Shown: piece after piece, positions 34,684 through 40,239 of the stretch
How positions within the stretch are numbered: position 1 is the stretch's first letter
How the letters are laid out: every line of letters begins with the position of its first letter
From: Candidatus Treponema merdequi
Lineage (GTDB): Bacteria; Spirochaetota; Spirochaetia; Treponematales; Treponemataceae
Direction: 5' to 3'
DNA: 40,239 bases
Assembly: GCA_018064525.1 (NCBI GenBank)
Contig: JAGHVB010000009.1
Coordinates: 1 to 40,239, forward strand
Notes under the pieces: generated by a model
Database searches by the model: none
What the model was told of the DNA's origin: nothing
What the model saw: the letters and a program-made list of their open reading frames with translations, nothing else
Translations under genes and position numbers: made by a program

Positions 34684-36042
34684 ATGAAACAAAATACAAT
34701 GGATATGACAGAAGGAAGCGCTGTCAAACTTTTGTTAGTTTTTTCTGTTCCAATGTTGATTGGAAATATCTTTCAGCAGATTTACAATCTTGCTGACATC
34801 ATTATCGTCGGTCAGCTGATCGGTAAAAACGCGATTGCATCAATCGGTGCAACAAACTCAATTTCATTTTTCTTTTTCGCATTATGCAATGGTATTGCAA
34901 CAGGCGGTGGAATTGTTACTTCGCAGTTTTTTGGTGAAGGAAACGAATCAAAAGTAAAAACCTGTATCGCAAATACCGGATACATTATGATTGTATTTCC
35001 ACTCATTGTAGGAATCGTTTCATTTTTTTTAGCAGACCCGATTTTAACTTTACTTCAGACTCCAGCAGACAGCTTTCTCGATGCAAAAAAATATCTTGAA
35101 ACACTCTGTCTCGGACTTTTATTTGTTTCAGTTTACAATTATGCTTCATCAATGCTTCGTGCACTCGGAGATTCAAAAACTCCGCTCTACTGTCTGATTT
35201 TTACATGTGTATTGAATATTTTTCTTGATATTGCATTCATCAAATATTTTCATATGGGAGTTTTCGGCGCTGGAATTGCAACTGTTATTTCACAATTACT
35301 CTCTGCTGTTTTAGTTTTATTTCTTGCATTCCGATATAACGATTATTTTAAACTTGAAAAAGAAAATTTAAAACATAATCACGAAATAATAAGACAGACA
35401 TTAAAAATCGGATTTCCGCTCTCATTTCAGTTTTCACTGATTGCAATTTCATGCATGGGACTTCAGTTTGTCGTAAACGGATATGGCGCACTTGCAACAG
35501 CAGTCTTTACAACAACCGGAAAAATCGAACAGATTATTCACATGCCATATCAGACATTAAACGCAGCCCTTGCAACTTTCTGCGGACAGAATTACGGCGC
35601 AAAAAAAATCAAACGCGTAATTTCAGGATACAGAAAAGGAATGCTGATCATGGCTGTCTTTACTTTAATCATGTTTCCGGTTATCCAGCTTTTTGGCGAA
35701 ACAATTACAAGCTGGTTTGTCAAAAAAGAAGAAGCTGATGTTGTCATAATGGGAGCAAAAGCGCTCAGAATCTCAAGCCTCTTCTATCTTTTCTTAGGTA
35801 CAATCTATACAGTCCGTGGTATACTTAATGGTGTCGGAGATGCGTTCTTTTCTATGCTGAATGGAATTGTCGAAGTAATCGGACGCTTTACAGTTCCATT
35901 TATCTTAACAGCAATTCCTGCAATCGGCGTATGGGGAATCTGGTGGTCAGTAGGTGTAGTCTGGGCGTTGGCCGGAATTACTGCGTACTGGCGTTATCTT
36001 ATTGTAAAAAAACAGATAATCATAAAATTTGGAAATAATTAA
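34684..36042 (+). CDS. MATE-family efflux transporter 1
   Basis: A 452-residue multidrug and toxin extrusion transporter with 12 predicted spans. The N-terminal VPMLIGNIFQQIYNLADIIIVGQLIGKNAIASIGA, the SMLRALGDSKTPLY and ATFCGQNYGAKK segments are the conserved parts of this subfamily (DinF/NorM-like, sodium or proton coupled). Substrate unknown. Starts with MKQNTMDMTEG; no Shine-Dalgarno. It lies 40 bp before a second MATE gene and the two share one terminator. Confidence 0.9.
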   Translation: MKQNTMDMTEGSAVKLLLVFSVPMLIGNIFQQIYNLADIIIVGQLIGKNAIASIGATNSISFFFFALCNGIATGGGIVTSQFFGEGNESKVKTCIANTGYIMIVFPLIVGIVSFFLADPILTLLQTPADSFLDAKKYLETLCLGLLFVSVYNYASSMLRALGDSKTPLYCLIFTCVLNIFLDIAFIKYFHMGVFGAGIATVISQLLSAVLVLFLAFRYNDYFKLEKENLKHNHEIIRQTLKIGFPLSFQFSLIAISCMGLQFVVNGYGALATAVFTTTGKIEQIIHMPYQTLNAALATFCGQNYGAKKIKRVISGYRKGMLIMAVFTLIMFPVIQLFGETITSWFVKKEEADVVIMGAKALRISSLFYLFLGTIYTVRGILNGVGDAFFSMLNGIVEVIGRFTVPFILTAIPAIGVWGIWWSVGVVWALAGITAYWRYLIVKKQIIIKFGNN

Positions 36043-36082
36043 AAATTATTTTTTTATTACGAAAAAAAAATCAGGAGACTTT

Positions 36083-37441
36083 ATGATCAACACAATGTCG
36101 ATGCGAAAAGATAAAGATTTTATTTCTAAACTTTTTCACATTACACTCCCAATCACATTTCAAAACTTAATGCTTGCTCTCGTTGCTACAGCAGATGCAC
36201 TCATGCTCGGACAGATTCATCAGAACTCGATGTCCGCAGTTTCAATTGCAACACAGGTTCAGTTTGTACAGAACATGATAATTTTTTCAATCATATCTGT
36301 TGAATCAATTCTCGGTGCACAGTACTGGGGAAAAGGTGACAAAGAATCTGTAAATAAAATTTTCTGCATAGGATTAAAATGGTCAGCTGCCGTTTCACTT
36401 TTCTTTTTTCTTGCATGTGAATTTGCACCGCACTTTTTAATGCTCATCTTTACAGATTCCGAAGAACTCATTCCATACGGAATCGAATATCTTAAGATCG
36501 CCGGCTGGTCATATCTTTTGACAGGAATCTCTCAAAGTTACCTCTGCATAATGAAAATCACCGATCATCCTGAACGCACAGCCTTGATCAGTTCATGCAC
36601 TGTTGTAATCAACATCATATTGAATGCTGTTTTCATTTTCGGTTTATTTGGTCTTCCAAAAATGGATGTCAAAGGTGCGGCCCTTGCAACAGTTCTTTCA
36701 CGAATAATCGAGTTTACATGGTGTATCATAATTTCTTATAAAAAGAATTATGTTCATCCTAAAATCAAATTTCTTTTTTCTTTCGATAAACTTTTATCAC
36801 TCGACTTTGTAAAGACTCTTTATCCTCTCGTAGGTGCTTCTCTTTTCTGGGGCGTTGGATTCACATCTTACACAGCTTTTATGGGTCATCTTGGAACTGA
36901 CGCAGCCGCAGCCAATTCAATTGCAGCTGTCATCCGCGATCTTCTCTGCTGTGTCTGTAACGGACTTTGTAACGCAGCAGGAATCCTTGTCGGTAATGAA
37001 CTTGGAAAAGGTGATCTTCAAAAAGGAAAACTTTACGGAGACAGAATGCTTGTTCTTGCTTCTGTCAGCGGGCTTATTGTTGTTATCACATGTTTTATAA
37101 TCACGCCATTTTCAATTCACCTTGGAAAACTTTCTGAAACAGCAGACAGATATTTAATCCAGATGATGATTGTAATGAGCATTTATATGTTTGGAAGATA
37201 TTTTAATACGATTGTAATCAACGGAGTTTTTGCAGCAGGCGGAGACACACTTTTTGATATGTACAGCCTTGCAGTTACAATGTGGGGAATCGCCGTTCCA
37301 CTTGCAGCTCTTGGAACATTCGTATTTCACTGGCCGATATATCTTGTTTATGCCTGCACCTGTCTTGATGAAGTCGGAAAAATTCCGTGGGTAATCTTTC
37401 ACTTCAAAAAATACAAGTGGGTTAAAGATCTGACAAGATAA
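36083..37441 (+). CDS. MATE-family efflux transporter 2
   Basis: A second MATE transporter, also 452 residues, but clearly diverged: LFHITLPITFQNLMLALVATADALMLGQIHQNSMSAVSIA, then AQYWGKGDKESVNK and a C-terminal FGRYFNTIVINGVFAAGGDTLFD, the signature of the YeeO/NorM-like group with GDT. The start at 36083 has CAGGAG 6 nt upstream; an in-frame TTG 18 codons earlier overlaps the first MATE gene and is not supported. Probably cotranscribed with it. Confidence 0.9.
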   Translation: MINTMSMRKDKDFISKLFHITLPITFQNLMLALVATADALMLGQIHQNSMSAVSIATQVQFVQNMIIFSIISVESILGAQYWGKGDKESVNKIFCIGLKWSAAVSLFFFLACEFAPHFLMLIFTDSEELIPYGIEYLKIAGWSYLLTGISQSYLCIMKITDHPERTALISSCTVVINIILNAVFIFGLFGLPKMDVKGAALATVLSRIIEFTWCIIISYKKNYVHPKIKFLFSFDKLLSLDFVKTLYPLVGASLFWGVGFTSYTAFMGHLGTDAAAANSIAAVIRDLLCCVCNGLCNAAGILVGNELGKGDLQKGKLYGDRMLVLASVSGLIVVITCFIITPFSIHLGKLSETADRYLIQMMIVMSIYMFGRYFNTIVINGVFAAGGDTLFDMYSLAVTMWGIAVPLAALGTFVFHWPIYLVYACTCLDEVGKIPWVIFHFKKYKWVKDLTR

Positions 37442-37446
37442 AAAAA

Positions 37447-37498
37447 ACGGTCCAGAATTAATTTCAGTTTTTTACTGACATTCTGGACCGTTTTTTTT
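37447..37498. terminator. Bidirectional terminator between convergent genes
   Basis: ACGGTCCAGAAT (37447-37458) and ATTCTGGACCGT (37480-37491) form a perfect 12-bp stem, with an inner TCAGT-TTTTT-ACTGA hairpin. Eight T follow on the plus strand and eight A precede, so it can end the MATE operon on one strand and the sugar transporter gene on the other. Confidence 0.92.
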
Positions 37499-37568
37499 CT
37501 GATTTTAAACTAAATTTAACATCTTTTTTTTCAATTTCAACTTACATCAAAATCAGTTTTTTCATCAT

Positions 37569-38999
37569 TTAATCAAGCTTCTTTCTGATATCGTCATACA
37601 TCTCTTCTGTAATTTTATACTTTGTATTCAAAATTACAGCGGCAATTGTAATGGCGATAACCGGAACAAGAACAATTCCAAGTCTGAGTATCAAAAGCTG
37701 AGACGGCGCTGTCGACTGCAAAAAAGAATCTGCCTGAGAAAGGACCTGGTCTGATGTAAGTTCTCCAACAGCCTTTGCAGCTTCAAGATTTGAAACTTTC
37801 TGACTTATTGCAAACAAACCGCTCAAAATCAAAACGAGATTTATAATTCCCTGATTGACAGCACTTGCAAGTTTTACAGAAAAACTTCTTACAGTTGAAA
37901 TAACACTGTCATGTCGTTCATGAAATTTATATTCATCATATTCAACTGTGTTGTTGATCATTACAATCATAATAAGAGCAAAGAGTGACTGACAGAAGAA
38001 AATTATTGCTCCCAGAATAAATACAAGTACGGGAATCTTTGGAAGTACGTATCCAATTGATAAGAATAGAATGTAGGCAGTAAAAAGAATTACTGCAAGC
38101 ACTTTTATCAGCTTCTGTCTTTTTGCAAGCTTTGATACAAACGGAAATGCAACCTGTGCAAGCAGAGTTGAAACACCATAAATTACAGTAAAAATAAACA
38201 GAAGACTTCCAGTCTGCGAATAACCGAATTCAAAATAAAAAAAGTTCATTCCAAACATAAAAATCTGATTCTGTCCGATATAAAATAAAACACATGCAAT
38301 ACCTGCTGCTACAAGCTGATCATTTCTTGCAAAAATCTGAAACATCTGTTTAAGCGAAAGTTTTTCAACATTGTCTTCTGCAGCGTGATGTCTTTCTTTT
38401 ACACCAAATGTTGTCAACATCTGAAATGCAATAAGCCCAAGGCCTGCACAAAGTGCAACGATTCTATATGCACTTACAGCATTTCCGGCAATAATGACAG
38501 GTACGATTCCTGCAACAGAAAACTGACCGATGCTGATAAAAATGTGCATCATTGTAACAAGAGTATTTCTTTCTTTTGGATCCGATGAAAGGCTTGGCAA
38601 CATTCCCCAGTAAGCAATATCATTCATAGTATAAGTCATTCCCCACAAAAGATAACCCACACCAAAGAAAGCAACAAAACCCCAACCTGTCGGACGAAGA
38701 GTAAACAGAAGAATAATTACAATTGCATTTAAAATAGCTCCGGTAAAAATCCACGGTTTATATTTTCCGGATTTAAAATGACAGTTCTCAATAATGATTC
38801 CCATCATCGGATCATTAATCGCATCCCATACAAGACACAAAATCATGATTGCACCGATCACCGCAAACTGTGCAGCTGTCAGCTTCATTGTATATTGAAT
38901 ATAACTCATCAGATACATACTGATAAGTGTCCACGCAGCATCGCGTCCTGTCGCTCCTGCTGTATAACACCATTTGGTTCGCGAATCAAGTTTTTCCAT
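37569..38999 (-). CDS. GPH-family (MelB-like) sugar cation symporter
   Basis: A 476-residue glycoside-pentoside-hexuronide symporter of the MFS fold with 12 spans. LDSRTKWCYTAGATGRDAAW at the N-terminus, LVWDAINDPMMGIIIEN with the cation/sugar-binding Asp pair, KYKPWIFTGAILN and DIAYWGMLPSLSSDPKERN are family marks. It would import a plant- or host-derived glycoside with sodium or proton. CAGGAG precedes the ATG. The next gene upstream on this strand is a beta-helix protein, suggesting a polysaccharide-use locus. Confidence 0.9.
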   Translation of the reverse strand: MEKLDSRTKWCYTAGATGRDAAWTLISMYLMSYIQYTMKLTAAQFAVIGAIMILCLVWDAINDPMMGIIIENCHFKSGKYKPWIFTGAILNAIVIILLFTLRPTGWGFVAFFGVGYLLWGMTYTMNDIAYWGMLPSLSSDPKERNTLVTMMHIFISIGQFSVAGIVPVIIAGNAVSAYRIVALCAGLGLIAFQMLTTFGVKERHHAAEDNVEKLSLKQMFQIFARNDQLVAAGIACVLFYIGQNQIFMFGMNFFYFEFGYSQTGSLLFIFTVIYGVSTLLAQVAFPFVSKLAKRQKLIKVLAVILFTAYILFLSIGYVLPKIPVLVFILGAIIFFCQSLFALIMIVMINNTVEYDEYKFHERHDSVISTVRSFSVKLASAVNQGIINLVLILSGLFAISQKVSNLEAAKAVGELTSDQVLSQADSFLQSTAPSQLLILRLGIVLVPVIAITIAAVILNTKYKITEEMYDDIRKKLD

Positions 39000-39032
39000 T
39001 GCACGACTCCTGTTTTGATATTTTAATTATTA

Positions 39033-39062
39033 ATTATATAATGGAATTTTTAAATTGTGGAA
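39033..39062 (-). promoter_or_regulatory. Possible promoter of the GPH transporter gene
   Basis: On the minus strand TATAAT (complement of 39033-39038) is preceded by TTCCATTA and, about 17 bp upstream, by TCCACA, a weak -35. The leader of about 25 nt contains CAGGAG, so this one is not leaderless. Confidence 0.4.
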
Positions 39063-39092
39063 AAAAATTTTTTGTTTGTTTAATTTCGTTAA

Positions 39093-40239
39093 CTAATTTT
39101 TAAGTTCGCTGTAATAGTGATTCCTATTATCAAATGGAACATATCTGATTTGAAGTCCCTTATGATAACAGACAACAAAAGCTGGATTTCCGGAAATTGT
39201 AAAATCAACATCAAACGGCATATCATTCCAGCGGTAAGTAGTATAAGGTCTTCCATTTGAATCTGAAAGTGCTTCATCTGGAATTGCTTTATTTATCTGA
39301 GATCTTCCGCTGACAATATTTCCATGAAGTGCAAAATCACTCGGACAATGCGGAATTGAAAAAGTATAATTACCTTTATCCGTTTTTACGACAAGTTCGT
39401 GATCATTTTTTGTATCATTTGAAACTATTATATGTACTGTTCCACTTTCATCCTTCCATACAGAAGATACAAATAACAAATCATGATTATAAACATTTTC
39501 AACAACATCAGCTGAATAGGAATTATTATAAAAAATACCACCGTAATTATTTGAAACAAGAGCATTTTTTAAAATAAGATTTCTATGACTCCATCCACCT
39601 TTTATTGAACGTTCAGAATTTTTTTGTCCACCCAATGAAATTGAATGCCAGAATCCTGCTCCATTCACATACAGATCTTCAAAACTGCAGTTATCAACAT
39701 CGCTGTACTCAAGTGCAAACATCAGGCTTCCATTAACAGCAGTCGTACTACCTTCGAAATTTATTGATGGAATTTCAAAACGAATATTTTTCATATGAAT
39801 CTCGCCAGTTTCAACTTTTGAAATCCAATATCCATTTACTTCGTTATTTCTGGAACGCTGGTCCCCATATATTTGAATTCCATCAACATGAGTTCCATTC
39901 TGATTTCCTTCATGCATCAAATCATAGATATACAGATTGTTGCAATAAACTTCACGAAGCGGATTCATTCCATCAGAAGTAAAGCCTCCAATCTTGCAAT
40001 TATTTAATGTTAAATATGCAGAATTAACACCTCCACTAAAACTGCAGTTATTAAAAATACAATACATTCTGCTTGCAAGAGGTGAAGCAGAATCATTTCG
40101 AAAACTTTTAAATTTACAATTTGTAAATACAATAAATTTATTTTTTTTATAATAATCACTGCCTTGAATTACAAAATTATAATCTGAAAAATCATAATCA
40201 GAAATATTTATATAATCAGGACAGTTTTTATTTTGATTG
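39093..40239 (-). CDS. Right-handed beta-helix protein, 5' end outside the window
   Basis: The visible 381 residues are the C-terminal part of a larger protein; the frame is open to the window edge, so the ATG at 40067 is internal. Short repeating strands with Asn/Cys ladders (YCIFNNCSFSG, LTLNNCKIGG, VYCNNLYIYDL, HMKNIRFEIP, VDNCSFEDLYV, HRNLILKNALV) indicate a parallel beta-helix like pectate lyases and other carbohydrate-active enzymes. THVDGIQIYGDQ could be an active-site strand, unproved. The last about 110 residues form a separate beta domain (GTVHIIVSNDTKNDHELVV). Probably secreted, but the signal peptide lies beyond the window. It precedes the GPH transporter by 93 bp on the same strand. 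Confidence 0.75.
   Translation of the reverse strand, partial: NQNKNCPDYINISDYDFSDYNFVIQGSDYYKKNKFIVFTNCKFKSFRNDSASPLASRMYCIFNNCSFSGGVNSAYLTLNNCKIGGFTSDGMNPLREVYCNNLYIYDLMHEGNQNGTHVDGIQIYGDQRSRNNEVNGYWISKVETGEIHMKNIRFEIPSINFEGSTTAVNGSLMFALEYSDVDNCSFEDLYVNGAGFWHSISLGGQKNSERSIKGGWSHRNLILKNALVSNNYGGIFYNNSYSADVVENVYNHDLLFVSSVWKDESGTVHIIVSNDTKNDHELVVKTDKGNYTFSIPHCPSDFALHGNIVSGRSQINKAIPDEALSDSNGRPYTTYRWNDMPFDVDFTISGNPAFVVCYHKGLQIRYVPFDNRNHYYSELKN

Overview
The window is AT-rich bacterial chromosome that most resembles a host-associated Treponema (Spirochaetota). Reasons: an HU-related protein with the long N-terminal extension; BspA-type (TpLRR) surface lipoproteins; the RND / LolA-like / beta-barrel set known from treponemes; a plant-like ATP phosphofructokinase; a dnaX-ybaB-recR cluster; and a stand-alone DbpA-type RNA-binding protein. 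No 16S rRNA, tRNA or species marker is present, so the genus is inferred from protein families only.

Layout. 1-460: HU-like gene. 460-2041: accessory segment with an orphan AT-rich gene (893-1879, minus) that ends 2 nt before a 63-bp structure with the hallmarks of an integron attC site (828-890, same orientation). This reads as a gene cassette without a visible integrase. 2042-7803: housekeeping genes on the minus strand (pth, mazG, clpP, UPF0158-GNAT fusion, DbpA-domain protein, MBL hydrolase, YgjP-like metallopeptidase) ending at a clear terminator. 7863-11320: two lipoproteins, one a large leucine-rich-repeat protein, with their own promoter and terminator. 11450-16661: prfA, a REC-GGDEF-EAL-REC-GGDEF c-di-GMP protein and prmC in one tightly packed operon. 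16762-19982: an Rpn/PD-(D/E)XK gene and a lemA-TPM-TPM operon. 20099-21664: membrane-anchored alpha/beta hydrolase on the plus strand. 21725-27006: RND pump, LolA-like protein and outer-membrane barrel, divergent from a TetR regulator, with four copies of a 15-bp palindrome between them. 27151-30841: phosphofructokinase and a membrane adenylate cyclase. 30913-31118: a 189-bp imperfect inverted repeat with a GC-rich core, a candidate structured RNA that does not match the SRP signature. 31163-34573: dnaX, ybaB, recR and a HAD phosphatase. 34684-37441: two adjacent MATE transporters. 37569-40239: GPH sugar transporter and the C-terminal part of a beta-helix protein that runs off the right edge.

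Two signals cut across the genes. First, at least six genes (clpP, pth, prfA, tetR, dnaX, the first MATE gene) have no Shine-Dalgarno sequence but have a sigma70-type -35/-10 pair whose -10 ends only 6-9 nt before the ATG, so their mRNAs are predicted to be leaderless or nearly so. Other genes, most of them inside operons or behind longer leaders, carry good Shine-Dalgarno sequences. Second, a short motif TTCCAC/TTCCAT recurs in the -35/-10 spacer of several of these promoters. The most unusual items are the cassette with its attC, the large inverted repeat before dnaX, the leaderless promoter set and the four-operator TetR/RND lipid-export-like module.
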